A stretch of 64,000 nucleotides of DNA, from NCBI GenBank assembly GCA_949361645.1, contig OX442436.1, positions 5,224,087-5,288,086 of the forward strand. Direction: 5' to 3'. The position numbers and the translations under genes were made by a program. Positions within the stretch are counted from its first letter, which is position 1; each line of letters begins with the position of its first letter. This DNA is from Spongilla lacustris (Eukaryota; Porifera; Demospongiae; Spongillida; Spongillidae). Below the pieces are notes generated by a model that worked only from the letters and a program-made list of their open reading frames with translations, was not told the DNA's origin and did no database searches. Below are positions 25,301 through 36,471 of the stretch, piece by piece.

Positions 25301-28300
25301 TTCCATGGCCTCTTGCCCTCCCCCCACCCCTTCCATGGCCTCTTGCCCTCCCTCCACCCCTTCCATGGCCTCTTGCCCTGCTAGTAGGTGTGTTTCCTCC
25401 CCCCCACCCCTTCCATGGTCTCTTACCCTCCCCCCACCCCTTCCATGGCCTCTTGCCCTCCCCCCACCCCTTCCATGACCTCTTGCCCTCCCCCCACCCC
25501 TTCCATGGCCTCTTGCCCTCCCTCTACCCCTTCCATGGCCTCTTGCCCTGCTAGTAGGTGTGTTTCCTCCCCCCCACTCCTTCCATGGTCTCTTGCCCTC
25601 CCCCCACCCCTTCCATGGCCTCTTGCCCTCCCCCCACCTCTTCCATGGCCTCTTGCCCTCCCCCCACCCCTTCCATGGCCTCTTGCCCTCCCCCCACCCC
25701 TTCCATGGCCTCTTGCCCTCCCTCCACCCCTTCCATGGCCTCTTGCCCTGCTAGTAGGTGTGTTTCCTCCCCCCCACCCCTTCCATGGTCTCTTACCCCC
25801 CACCCCCTCCCATGACCTCTTGCCCACCCCACCCCTCCGATGACCTCTTGCCCTCCCCCACCCCTCCCATGACCTCTTGCCCTCCCCCACCCCTTCCATG
25901 GTCTTACCCCCACCCCTTCCATGACCTCTTGCCCTCCCCCCACCCCTCCCATGACCTCTTGCCCTCCCCCACCCCTCCCATGACCTCTTGCCCTCCCCTA
26001 CCCCTCCCATGACCTTATGCCCTCCCCCACCCCTCCCATGACCTCTTGCCCTCCCCCACCCCTTCCATGACCTCTTGCCCTCCCCCACCCCTCCCATGAC
26101 CTCTTGCCCTCCCCCACCCCTTCCATGACCTCTTGCCCTCCCCCACTCCTTTCATGACCTCTTGCCCTCCCCCCCACCCCTTCCATGACCTCTTGCCCTC
26201 CCCCATCCCACCCCTCCCATGACCTCTTCTTCACTTATGTACAAACCCTTGGGGGTGTGGTTTTTGTGCACTCAGGGTTGACATGGAAGCAAAAGAATTT
26301 GCAGACCACCTAGTGCCCTTCCTGCACGAGAAAACTGCACACTTTCTCCATGAGTTTTCCACGTATGCCCGCTGCCCCTATGATGTCATCGCCTACGACA
26401 AGAGGGTAAAGTATAACTTTGCCGGAGGTGATCGGTGGGATCCTGAAGCCATCCAGGTCATCCCACCATCCACTGACCCCTCTGGAGCAGGTACAGCTGC
26501 CGTGGGCCCAGAGGGAAGGGAGGAGTCCTTTGACCTGTTAACTAGATCCTTGGATGTGGTTGCCTACAGCTACGTACTTCTAATGTACAGCCTTTAGTCA
26601 AGGGTATTGTCTAACCATCGAGTTGTTGATGGTGGAGAACACATATGCTAGTGTTGCATTACAAACATTCCATTTTGTGGGGGAAGGGGAGGGGTGAAGA
26701 ATTTGGGGGTGGAGGGAGGGGTGAAGAGTTTGAGTTATTTTTGGGGGGTGGGGGTGAAGGATTTGAGGGGGTGTGGGTGAAGGATTTGAGGGGGTGGGGG
26801 TGACGGATTTTAGGGGGTAAAAGGATTTGAGAGGGTGGGGGTGAAGAGTTAAGGGGGTGGGGGTGAAGAGTTTGGGGTGAAGAGTTTGGGGTGGGGTGAA
26901 GAGTTTGGGGGTGGGGGTGAAGAGTTTGTGTAGTGTACCTGGGGAAATAGCAGTTGATTTTGCTTTGTGTTTGCAGGTCCATCGGGACTGGTCACCTTTG
27001 AGCAGAAGATCTTTGAGGAGCTGACCACAACTGGATGGGACAGTCCTCCCCTCCTGCAAGGCAGTGACTCTCCCATCTGCATTGAAGACAGCAGTTCTGA
27101 TGAAGTGGACCCAGCTGCTGTGACACCTACCACAGTGAGAGGTGCTCCTGTGACACCTACCGTAATGAGAGGTGTTGCAGTGACACGTACTGAAGCAAGT
27201 GGTTCTGCAGCAAGAGGTGCTGTATTGACACATCCTGTCATGATGGGTGCTACAGTAACACCTCCTGTCGTGATAGGTGCTACAGTAACACCTCCTGTAG
27301 TGATGGGTGCTGCACCAGCACCTCCTGTAGTGAAAGGTACCACAGGGGGATGCACAGGACACATGAATAGAACTGTGAGCAGCTTAGGCCATTTCACTGG
27401 TGATTGTGCCTCCATGACCATCATGGGAGATGCTGGCATTGACACGTCTGGTGATCTCCACCATATGGTCACTGGTATGTCCTCACCTCCTGACCCTCCT
27501 CGCTCATGTGTGCGCTCGAGGAACCTGGAGGTCTCTACATCTCTGCCCTCTGTCAGCAGCCCCTCACCTCATCTTGGAGGAGGTGTGGGTTCTGGTCACC
27601 TTCCTGCCAAGTCTGCATTGTCTTGCTTCAGTGTTCCATTGTTGGAGGCGGGGACTCCAATTCCTGCTGGATTGCAGAAGGACAGCTTTGATGTGGCAGA
27701 GAGGGTGGAGTCAGCTGATAGGGCAGAGTCAGTGGAGGTAATAGGGAAGGGGCGGAGCCACGTGGATGACAAAAGGCGGAAAAGAAGAAGGGGCTTGTGG
27801 GAAACAGGAACGGGTTGTTTAGTACACTCAAGAAAGGGCAAAGAAAGAATGTCCAGTTATGTAGATGTCAGTTCCGATAGTGACTCACCAAGCGAGCCCC
27901 GCCCTCATGGTCACTCTGGTACTGATCATGAGGGGTCATGGTACAGCCATGACAGCCACCCCCTTGATGACAGTGATGGACAGGTGGGTAGTCTTACACA
28001 GTCTTCAACAAGATACAGCCAGTACACATCACAGGAGCAGTCCAGACATCGCCACCACAAAGCCTCTCCAGCTGGCAAGGCACACTCAGGGCACAGTGAT
28101 CGTTTGCAGCGGCAGTCAAAACCAAGGCATCGTCACCATCATCACCACCACAAAGCCTCCCCAGCTGATGACACACACTCGGGGTACAATGTGTGCAGTT
28201 CTCCTTTGTCTGGGCACAGTCACCATCACCATCACCGCCATCCCAAACACTCTTCAAGGGAGTATGCAGACTCTGGGTACAACTCTCATCACCATCACCA

Positions 28301-28877
28301 CTCCCCTCCCACCCACAATCACCATCGCCACTCCCCTCCCACCCGTGACCACCATCACCATCATCACTCCCCTCCCACCCGTGACCACCATCACCATCAT
28401 CACTCCCCTCCCACCCACAATCACCATCGCCACTCCCCTCCCACCCATGACCACCATCACCATCACCATCGTCACTCGCATGAACACCATAAGGAAATTG
28501 ACACATTGTTTCAGCAAAGGCAGTCCCCTATGGCTAACGACCCTGTTACTGCAGGTACCTACGACAGTTGTGAACCAGCAGTGACAAATGCTGTGGGAAT
28601 GCAGGGTTCAGCCCCACCGTGTGTGGCAACTGAAATACAACAACCCCAAGGAATGAAGGACCAGGAAGTGCTTTGTCTTGGAACGCCAGGGCTGACACAT
28701 CCAAGCACAGGGTTAGAACTAAAGGGTGGGCGTGAGGACAGGCTGTTCAAAGAGCTGTCTCTAGTGGAATCTCAGATCAGGGAGAACAAGAGACATATTC
28801 TGAAGGCTGCTCTAAAGCAAGAGAGAATTGAATTGCTTCGTAGATCCATGCATGACGAAGTGGGTGCTAACAGATGA
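22320..28877 (+). CDS. TOPORS: TOPORS, RING-type E3 ubiquitin/SUMO ligase
   Basis: Eight exons: 22320-22431, 22583-22701, 22790-22851, 22921-23028, 23114-23187, 24952-25087, 26276-26490 and 26977-28877. All phases close, giving about 908 aa; human is 1,045. The N-terminal C3HC4 RING is CPICLEEF ... ACFHSFCFLCILQW ... CPLCK, followed by the TOPORS-specific regions FRYSTTA, ANFFRQNPACTHRLVPW and FLHEFSTYARCPYDVIAYD. The last exon is low-complexity: Ser/Asp, an Arg/Lys-rich stretch (DDKRRKRRRG) and a long His-rich domain. TOPORS ligates ubiquitin and SUMO to p53 and other nuclear proteins, and is also found at the centrosome and ciliary base. The first intron appears to be U12-type AT-AC (22432-22582); without it the RING would lose the CFHSFC ligands. 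Intron 6 contains a 1.1 kb minisatellite. Confidence 0.92.
22432..22582 (+). other. Candidate U12-type (AT-AC) intron in TOPORS
   Basis: The intron begins ATATCCTTAC, which matches the U12 5' splice-site consensus ATATCCTT. It ends ...CCTTAACTCGTTCAGTAC, with a U12-like branch sequence CCTTAAC whose A lies 12-13 nt from the AC acceptor. Removing exactly these 151 nt restores F-H-S-F-C-F-L-C, the expected RING zinc ligands. I found no GT-AG alternative that keeps the frame. Confidence 0.85.
25150..26225. repeat. Minisatellite (approx. 28-29 bp) with higher-order blocks in TOPORS intron 6
   Basis: Units read cccacccc ttccatggcc tcttgccct in short pieces. At about 25241, 25381, 25551 and 25749 a longer spacer with agtaggtgtgtt ends each block (block lengths about 140, 170 and 198 bp, i.e. 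whole numbers of units). The spacer resembles the exon 6 donor region (AAGTAGGTGTGTT at 25086). Pro-rich and Gly-rich frames on both strands are artefacts. Confidence 0.95.
26680..26935. repeat. G-rich minisatellite in TOPORS intron 7
   Basis: Imperfect units of ggggtgaagagtttggggg and ggtgaaggatttgaggggg. It lies upstream of the exon 8 acceptor. Confidence 0.85.
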
Positions 28878-28981
28878 TGTGCAATTAACGCCTTTGATGT
28901 AAATATTTTTTGTATGTTCAATAACCTAACACACAGTTGTAATTAATACAGCTTACCACGCCCACGTAGTGGGAGTGCAAA

Positions 28982-29488
28982 ATGGCCGAGCGGAGCCTGC
29001 TGGTAAGGGGGTTGGCCACGCTGCCGCGTTCTAACAAGGAAGAAAATAGTCCCGGTGGGTTTTCTGAAAAGCAGTGTTGTGGAAATGGTTTTCACTGAGG
29101 CTTGGTTTGCTTCTCAGACGTGAACGATAGTGGAACTGCGGAACTCTTGTCGCAAGGTAACGTTTACATTAAAGTCGTGCACATTTGAGCACGGATAGTG
29201 ATAGAAAAAGAAAAGTGAGGGTCCAGAATGAGTGCAGCATGAATAAGAGGTTGTGTTGCCGTGGAGACAACGTCGTTGCAAACATTTACTAGTATAAGTG
29301 CTACACTTTCCTATATTTTACCATAGATAGTTTAGAACTATCTATGATTTTACCGCATATTAACACACTCTCCTCACATGCACACACGCCGCACACATAT
29401 ACACATATACACACAATGCTCCCGCCAACGCACGCAACCCCCTAATAATGACAATTTGTGCGTGTACCCTTTATACACGCACACACAC

Positions 29489-29519
<31 letters not shown>

Positions 29520-32500
29520 TGCACACAACCAATGTACATACATTTGCACACACGTACACAGGCCTTGCAAACAACTTAAAGCACCTCCTTCCACGGATAT
29601 CAATTTCAGATGACAAAAATGTCTCACTTTCTGCAAGAGTCCGGCACCTAAATGATCTAGCCAAGGTACATATTCATCACAAAGTACATGTATTGTGCAG
29701 GTCTGGTGGTCCTATGTGTGGTTGAGGGAATCTTTATATAAGTATAGTACAGCTGCCTGGCATACATGTGTAGTGTGACTTGCAGCAAACCCCTACATGT
29801 AAAAAAAAGCCATAGCTCTCAGCTTATACATGTAGCTAGCTATAGCTATACACGTAGCTATGCATGTAGCTATATACGTAGCTATACATGTAGCTATACA
29901 CGTAGCTATACACGTAGCTATACACGTAGCTATACATGTAGCTATACATGTAGCTATACATGTAGCTATAGCTATACACGTAGCTATACATGTAGCTATA
30001 CACGCAGCTATACATGTAGCTATACATGTAGCTATACACGCAGCTATACACGCAGCTATACACGTAGCTATACACATAGCTATAGCTATACATGTAGCTA
30101 TACACGTAGCTATACACATAGCTATAGCTATACATGTAGCTATACACGCAGCTATACATGTAGCTATACACGCAGCTATACACGCAGCTATACACGTAGC
30201 TATACACATAGCTATAGCTATACATGTAGCTATACACGCAGCTATACATGTAGCTATACATGTAGCTATACACGTAGCTATACACATAGCTATAGCTATA
30301 CATGTAGCTATACACGCAGCTATACATGTAGCTATACACGCAGCTATACACGCAGCTATACACGTAGCTATACACATAGCTATAGCTATACATGTAGCTA
30401 TACACGCAGCTATACATGTAGCTATACATGTAGCTATACACGCAGCTATACATGTAGCTATACACGTAGCTATACACATAGCTATAGCTATACATGTAGC
30501 TATACACGCAGCTATACATGTAGCTATACATGTAGCTATACACGCAGCTATACACGTAGCTATACATGTAGCTATACATGTAGCTATACAAGGAGCTATA
30601 CATGTACTGTACATGTATAGCTACCAGCTGCTCTAGGTTTGAAGCAGGGTCTCATTGTTAAGGCTTCTGTGGTAGAACCACAAACACTGTAGGGTGTATG
30701 GCAAGTCACATGATCAGCATACTGCAGAACTGCACTATGATGGAGGTCACATGACCTCTGGAGGGTTGGTCCTAGATGGGACCTCGTGCAGTATGGGGAT
30801 ATGGTCCTGATAGAACCTTGCACAGCATAGGGGTGTGGTCCTGATAGAACCTTGCACAGCATGGGGGTGTGGTCCTAATAGAACATGGGGTGTGGTTCCT
30901 ATACAACCTTGCATAGCGTGGGTGTGTGGTCCTTGATCAAGTGAATCTTGGTGGATGCAGGTGTGATTATCAAAGGAAGTAGTAGGGAATATCATGTGAT
31001 TAGCAAAGGGAATATCATGTGATTAGCAAAGGGACTATCATGTGATTAGCAAAGGGACTATCATGTGATTAGCAAATGTATGTGATGTGAGCTGTATGAC
31101 CATGATGTAATGCATGTTGTACTGGCACAGGTGATCAAGTACACAGGCCAGGCCATGGACACTGCTATGGCAGAGAAGGTTATCACAGGGTAAGCAGGTG
31201 GGAGGGACCTCCTAATGATTGCTGGGATACAGTGCCAACTTTTAATTAATTTAATTACCCATCACCCTGTGGTTGAGGGCTTGTTTGAAATACCCAACCT
31301 ACATGTATTCCCTCTTGTTGTTTGACCCCTCCCTCAGTTGCCATAGTGAGATGTGTTTTTTGGCACCCTATATGTTATAAAATACAAAGTTGCAGGTTTA
31401 TAATAAAGTATGTAGAAGTACTTGTGCGATGACTTTGGTATTGCCACATCACATTGCATTCACCGTAGCGCTAAGTGTGAAGTTGTATTGCAAAGGCTAT
31501 GAATGAACGCAATGTGCTGTGGTGATAGCAGTATTGTGTCGTTCTTTATTATAAACCATGGCCTTTTTATTTTGAGATCCCTCATGATGTACATGTACTG
31601 GTCCTCATGATGTACTGGTCCTCATGATGTACTGGTCCTCATGATGTACTGGTCCTCGTGATGTACTGGTCCTCATGATGTACTGGTCCTCATGATGTAC
31701 TGGTCCTCATGATGTACTGGTCCTCATGATGTACTGGTCCCCATGATGTACTGGTCCCCATGATGTACTGGTCCTCGTGATGTACTGGTCCTCGTGATGT
31801 ACTGGTCCTCATGATGTACTGGTCCTCATGATGTACTGGTCCTCATGATGTACTGGTCCTCATGATGTACTGGTCCTCGTGATGTACTGGTCCTCATGAT
31901 GTACTGGTCCTCGTGATGTACTGGTCCTCATGATGTACTGGTCCTCGTGATGTACTGGTCCTCATGATGTACTGGTCCTCATGATGTACTGGTCCTCATG
32001 ATGTACTGGTCCTCATGATGTACTGGTCCTCGTGATGTACTGGTCCTCGTTATGTACTGGTCCTCATGATGTACTGGTCCTCGTGATGTACTGGTCCTCA
32101 TGATGTACTGGTCCTCATGATGTACTGGTCCTCATGATGTACTGGTCCTCGTGATGTACTGGTCCTCGTGATGTACTGGTCCTCATGATGTACTGGTCCT
32201 CGTGATGTACTGGTCCTCGTGATGTACTGGTCCTCATGATGTACTGGTCCTTGTGATGTACTGGTCCTCATGATGTACTGGTCCTCGTGATGTACTGGTT
32301 CTCATGATGTACTGGTCCTCATGATGTACTGGTCCTCATGATGTACTGGTCCTCGTGATGTACTGGTCCTCGTGATGTACTGGTCCTCGTGATGTACTGG
32401 TCCTCGTGATGTACTGGTCCTCATGATGTACTGGTCCTCATGATGTACTGGTCCTCATGATGTACTGGTCCTCATGATGTACTGGTCCTCATGATGTACT

Positions 32501-35500
32501 GGTCCTCATGATGTACTGGTCCTCGTGATGTACTGGTCCTCGTGATGTACTGGTCCTCATGATGTACTGGTCCTCATGATGTACTGGTCCTCATGATGTA
32601 CTGGTCCTCGTGATGTACTGGTCCTCGTGATGTACTGGTCCTCGTGATGTACTGGTCCTCATGATGTACTGGTCCTCGTGATGTACTGGTCCTCATGATG
32701 TACTGGTCCTCGTGATGTACTGGTCCTCATGATGTACTGGTCCTCGTGATGTACTGGTCCTCATGATGTACTGGTCCTCATGATGTACTGGTCCTCATGA
32801 TGTACTGGTCCTCATGATGTACTGGTCCTCGTGATGTACTGGTCCTCATGATGTACTGGTCCTCATGATGTACTGGTCCTCGTGATGTACTGGTCCTCAT
32901 GATGTACTGGTCCTCATGATGTACTGGTCCTCATGATGTACTGGTCCCCATGATGTACTGGTCCTCATGATGTACTGGTCCTCGTGATGTACTGGTCCTC
33001 GTGATGTACTGGTCCTCATGATGCCCTGGTCCTCATGATGTCATGATGTACCGGGGAGGGGAGGTGGGGAGGGGACAAGGGGAGGTGTGAATCAGTACTT
33101 TTGATGTGTCTGGCTTGTACATCTAGCGCTCGATTGGCTCTGGCCAGTACCCTGAAGGAGGTGTGTGCTGGAGCCCTCAGGGTACTGCGTTACCTCCTCA
33201 CTTCAAAGCAAGTCTTTGATGTCATGCTGGCTTTGAGGGTTGACATCCTGGTGACCAGGTACACACACATTGCATACCTACACATGTACCATACACATTG
33301 CATACCTACACATCACACACATTGCATACCTACACATGTACCATACACATTGCATACCTACACATCACACACATTGCATACCTACACATGTACCACACAT
33401 GTGTGTGCATGTGTGTGTTGCTAACAGGTCTGAAGCCTGAGTTTGTTAAATTTTCACCGAGTCTTACATCTCCTATCTGGGGTATGGGGCTTGGGGCAGA
33501 TCAATAGATGCTCCACCATCAAGGGAGATTGAGAGACTTCAGGCCATGAGATTCATACGTCAGGTAAGTGTAGTGTTGGCTGGTGGGGATGTGTGAGTGT
33601 AGTGTTGGCTGGTGGGGATGTGTGAGTGTAGTGTTGGCTGGTGGGGATGTGTGAGTGTAGTGTTGGCTGGTGGGGATGTGTGAGTGTAGTGTTGGCTGGT
33701 GGGGATGTGTGAGTGTAGTGTTGGCTGGTGGGGATGTGTGAGTGTAGTGTTGGCTGGTGGGGACGTGTGAGTGTAGTGTTGGCTGGTGGGGATGTGTGAG
33801 TGTAGTGTTGGCTGTGAGTGTAGTGTTAGCTGGTGGGGATGTGTGAGTGTAGTATTGGCTGGTAGGGATGTGTGAGTGTAGTGTTGGCTGGTGGGGATGT
33901 GTGAGTGTAGTGTTGGCTGGTGGGGATGTGTGAGTGTAGTGTTAGCTGGTAGGGATGTGTGAGTGATGGGGATGTTGTGTTGACTGATTATAAATCTAAT
34001 ACATCACCTTCTCCCTCCCTTCCAGGCACTAGCTGTCCTGCCAGATGAGTTCCCTTCCACCCTAGTTGCACCTCTTGTCTCTATAGTTACCTCTGATGTG
34101 GAACCTGCTGACAATCTGATGTGGTCATGTGTGGCTACTCTCAGCGAGATGGGTATGTAATGGGGGTGTGACCACTCCACCTTCAAAGAATCTTTGATAT
34201 CTAGTAGTGTAGTAGTTTTAAGAGGGCAGTAATGGAGACCAACATATCATGAGCTGAGGGTTTGTGGTGCAGTTTTTTTTGCAGTGATTATTAAAAGCAT
34301 CTAGATAGGTAAACAGGTCTGGCCAATTATTAAAAACAGGTTCACTCCATCAATGAGCAGTATCACCGCCCCTTAACCCACTTCTCTGTCTGGTGCTCTG
34401 GCTGTGGTCTTATTCTGACATAACTATGTAGGTTTTGCCCCACTTTCATGCCAGAGATATTTTAGTTAGTAATGTACATGTACACGTATGTGTAATGGCC
34501 CATACTATGATTAGTAATAAGTTATATATGTAGTTGCTTGCAAAGGTGTAGGCAAATCCTTTTGGCCTGTGGTGTGATATGTTAACCCTTGGAAGTTAGA
34601 TAGATATTTAATGCATGCCCTTGCTATTGATCCCCCCCCCCCCCCCCCCCTCTCCCTCTCCTTCTCTTCACAGTGCTGAGTTACCCGTCACTTGCTGCTA
34701 AGACAGGGTCAATAAAGGCCTTGCTTAAGGCTCTCCTAAAATGCCAGGTATGCGCATATGTATGTTGTTCAGGTATACCCCTTCCCTCTCACTACAAAGT
34801 GCTAGAGAGGGGTGGGCAGTCAACCATTATCGTGGCCATTACAATTACAATGCATGACTTCTTGTACTGCGGTTTTGTCTTGCAGTTTCCGAGGATCAGC
34901 GAGTCGATTGTCATGGCACTGATGTACTTACTCAATCGAGCAGAAACACGAAAGTACATCAGAAGTCAGATGGACATTGAAGTACGTGGCATAGGAATCA
35001 CAATAGACGCCAAGCACTGCTGGTGTAGTGGCATCATGCAAGATTCCCATTCTTGCGACCCGGGTTCGATTCCCGGGCAGTGCATAGTTTTGCTTTTTTT
35101 TTTTTGCGACCCGGGTTCGATTCCCGGGCAGTGCATAGTTTTGCTTTTTTTTTTTAATCTTTTTTTTTATTTTTATTTTTTTTACATCAATGGTAAACAC
35201 TGTATAGCTTGGTTAATTGTAACTTAGAGCTGAGGCTGCATTGTCCCTTGTCAGTTTTGGTTGCTGTATTTACTAGTAAGTTTTCATATGCAGAGCATTC
35301 TGGCACCAATCACTGATCCATATTATAAGATCTTGGCAGAGGAGGCAGAGAAGTAAGTCAATGTACATGTGCCCTGTCATGTCATCAGTGGTGTGCTCAC
35401 AGGAAGGATCAGGACAGTAACGTTGAAGCTTCTAAATTGGCTGTGTCAGCTATGTTGAAGACATGGCCAGGTGAGGGGAATCCCCATCTTATCTCCCCTT

Positions 35501-35771
35501 TTGTGTGTGTATGGTGTGTGTGTATGCAGTATGCACATGTGAGTGTGCATATGTGTGTGTGTGTGGTGTGTATGTGTATGCAGTATGCACATATGAGTGT
35601 ACATGTGTATGTGGTGAAAACATTCCCTTTAAAATTACAGGGCTTCTGTGTTTCTGTGGTCAACGTAACAATGCTATGAAAGCTCTTCTGAGCGTTTTAC
35701 CTGCGAATTCAAGTGTCCAGGTATGTTGGGCATGCTTGTGCAATGTACAACTGTGCATGTGTGTGTGTGTG

Positions 35772-35821
<50 letters not shown>

Positions 35822-35975
35822 TGCATGTGTGTGTGTGCATGTCTGTGTGTGTACGTGTCATGTTAAGGTGAGGGGCTAAGGAAGAAAGAGCCATTATGGA
35901 TAGGTAGTCTGAAGTCACAGGATTTTATGTTAGGGGGTTGGGGGGGGGGGGGGGGGGCATAGGCCGGGTTTGCAC

Positions 35976-36016
<41 letters not shown>

Positions 36017-36471
36017 CCCTGAATACGCTCCTGGAAGTAGGGTAGGTAGTCTGAAGTAGGGTAGGTAGTCTGAAGTAGGGTAGGTAGTCTGAAGTAGGGT
36101 AGGTAGTCTGAAGTAGGGTAGGTAGTCTGAAGTAGAGTAGGTAGTCTGAAGTAGGGTAGGTAGTCTCTGAAGTAGGGTAGGTAGTCTGAAGTAGGGTAGG
36201 TAGTCTGAACTAGGGTAGGTAGTCTGAAGTAGGGTAGGTAGTCTGAACTAGGGTAGGTAGTCTGAAGTAGGGTAGGTAGTCTGAAGTAGATAGGTAGTCT
36301 GAAGTAGGGTAGGTAGTCTGAACTAGGGTAGGTAGTCTGAGGTAGATAGGTAGTCTGAAGTAATCTGATGTGTTTGTTTGCAGAAGGAGATTCTTGAAAT
36401 CCTGTACAATGCCTTTCAACTGAAGGTTCCTGTATGGACAGACTGCTACAATACTGCTCTCATCAGTGTTG
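28982..36471 (+). CDS. RICTOR: RICTOR N-terminal part (13 exons, about 354 residues); 3' end not in window
   Basis: Exons: 28982-29054, 29118-29156, 29562-29665, 31131-31189, 33127-33258, 33500-33563, 34026-34152, 34674-34747, 34886-34981, 35294-35352, 35403-35470, 35641-35720, 36384-36471; phases agree. The RICTOR N-terminal armadillo-like region is clear: VRHLNDLAK, LKEVCAGALRVLRYLLTSK, RSIDAPPSREIERLQAMRFI, LMYLLNRAETRKYIRSQMDI, SILAPITDPYYK and KEILEILYNAFQLKVPVWTD, each matching human RICTOR in order. RICTOR is the defining scaffold of mTORC2, which phosphorylates AKT, SGK and PKC. The exon 13 donor (gtgagc) is intact, but no following exon is found before an unrelated gene at 38.06 kb, so the remaining roughly 1,200-1,300 residues are missing. 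Introns 3, 4, 6 and 12 are filled by different minisatellites. Confidence 0.9.
29829..30598. repeat. 12-bp minisatellite AGCTATACATGT, about 62 copies, RICTOR intron 3
   Basis: The 12-bp unit varies almost only at acatgt/acacgt/acacgc/acacat, with occasional extra agctat. As 12 is divisible by three and lacks stops, several frames on both strands stay open for more than 250 codons (Tyr/Thr/Ser, Ile/Ala/His and Met/Tyr/Ser repeats). These are artefacts. Confidence 0.97.
31577..33045. repeat. 17-bp minisatellite, about 86 copies, RICTOR intron 4
   Basis: A head-to-tail array of gatgtactggtcctca (plus t), 17 bp. Nearly all variation is cctcAtgatg versus cctcGtgatg; rare units have cccc, cctt or gttatg. 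It ends 80 bases before the exon 5 acceptor. Confidence 0.98.
33564..33972. repeat. 29-bp minisatellite starting exactly at the RICTOR exon 6 donor
   Basis: The first unit is the intron's own 5' splice site, GTAAGTGTAGTGTTGG..., and about 13 further units read GTGAGTGTAGTGTTGG... with the same tail ctggtggggatgt. The exon base before the donor is not repeated. Confidence 0.96.
35014..35084 (+). tRNA. tRNA-Gly (anticodon CCC)
   Basis: A 71-nt cloverleaf with a seven-pair acceptor stem GCACTGC/GCAGTGC and discriminator A. The D arm is TGGTGTAGTGGCATCAT (A box). The anticodon stem CAAGA/TCTTG has loop TTCCCAT, giving anticodon CCC. The T arm holds GGTTCGATTCC (B box). It is almost identical to the animal tRNA-Gly-CCC I remember. 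A T run starting at 35091 is a Pol III terminator. The gene lies in RICTOR intron 9, same strand. The closing CCA is absent, as expected in a nuclear gene. Confidence 0.94.
35104..35140 (+). pseudogene. Duplicated 3' half of the tRNA-Gly with its terminator
   Basis: From TGCGACCCGGGTTCG to the acceptor end GCAGTGCA, followed by the same tagttttgc and T run, this repeats the tRNA's T arm, 3' acceptor strand and flank. It lacks the 5' half and cannot fold as a tRNA. It is a local tandem duplication of about 53 bp. Confidence 0.9.
35756..35850. repeat. (GT)n microsatellite, RICTOR intron 12
   Basis: A GT dinucleotide run with gcatgt interruptions. Confidence 0.93.
35938..36014. repeat. Poly-G (about 19) followed by poly-C (about 37) hairpin
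   Basis: A G homopolymer and a C homopolymer separated by about 20 bases. They are complementary and could form a very GC-rich hairpin or a quadruplex; assembly length here is unreliable. Confidence 0.85.
36038..36362. repeat. 20-bp minisatellite in RICTOR intron 12
   Basis: About 16 copies of gtaggtagtctgaagtaggg (variants gaacta, gagta, one tctctg). It ends about 20 bases before the exon 13 acceptor. Confidence 0.95.

Noticed and set aside
25108..26234. Pro-rich and Gly-rich frames in TOPORS intron 6
   Set aside because: Minisatellite translations; the real coding frame splices over them in phase.
27865..28584. Overlapping 239-codon frame rich in Thr/Ile inside TOPORS
   Set aside because: Shadow of the His-rich coding exon in another frame; no conserved domain.
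29766..30636. 255-284 codon frames over the agctatacatgt array
   Set aside because: Pure repeat translation inside RICTOR intron 3, open on both strands at once.
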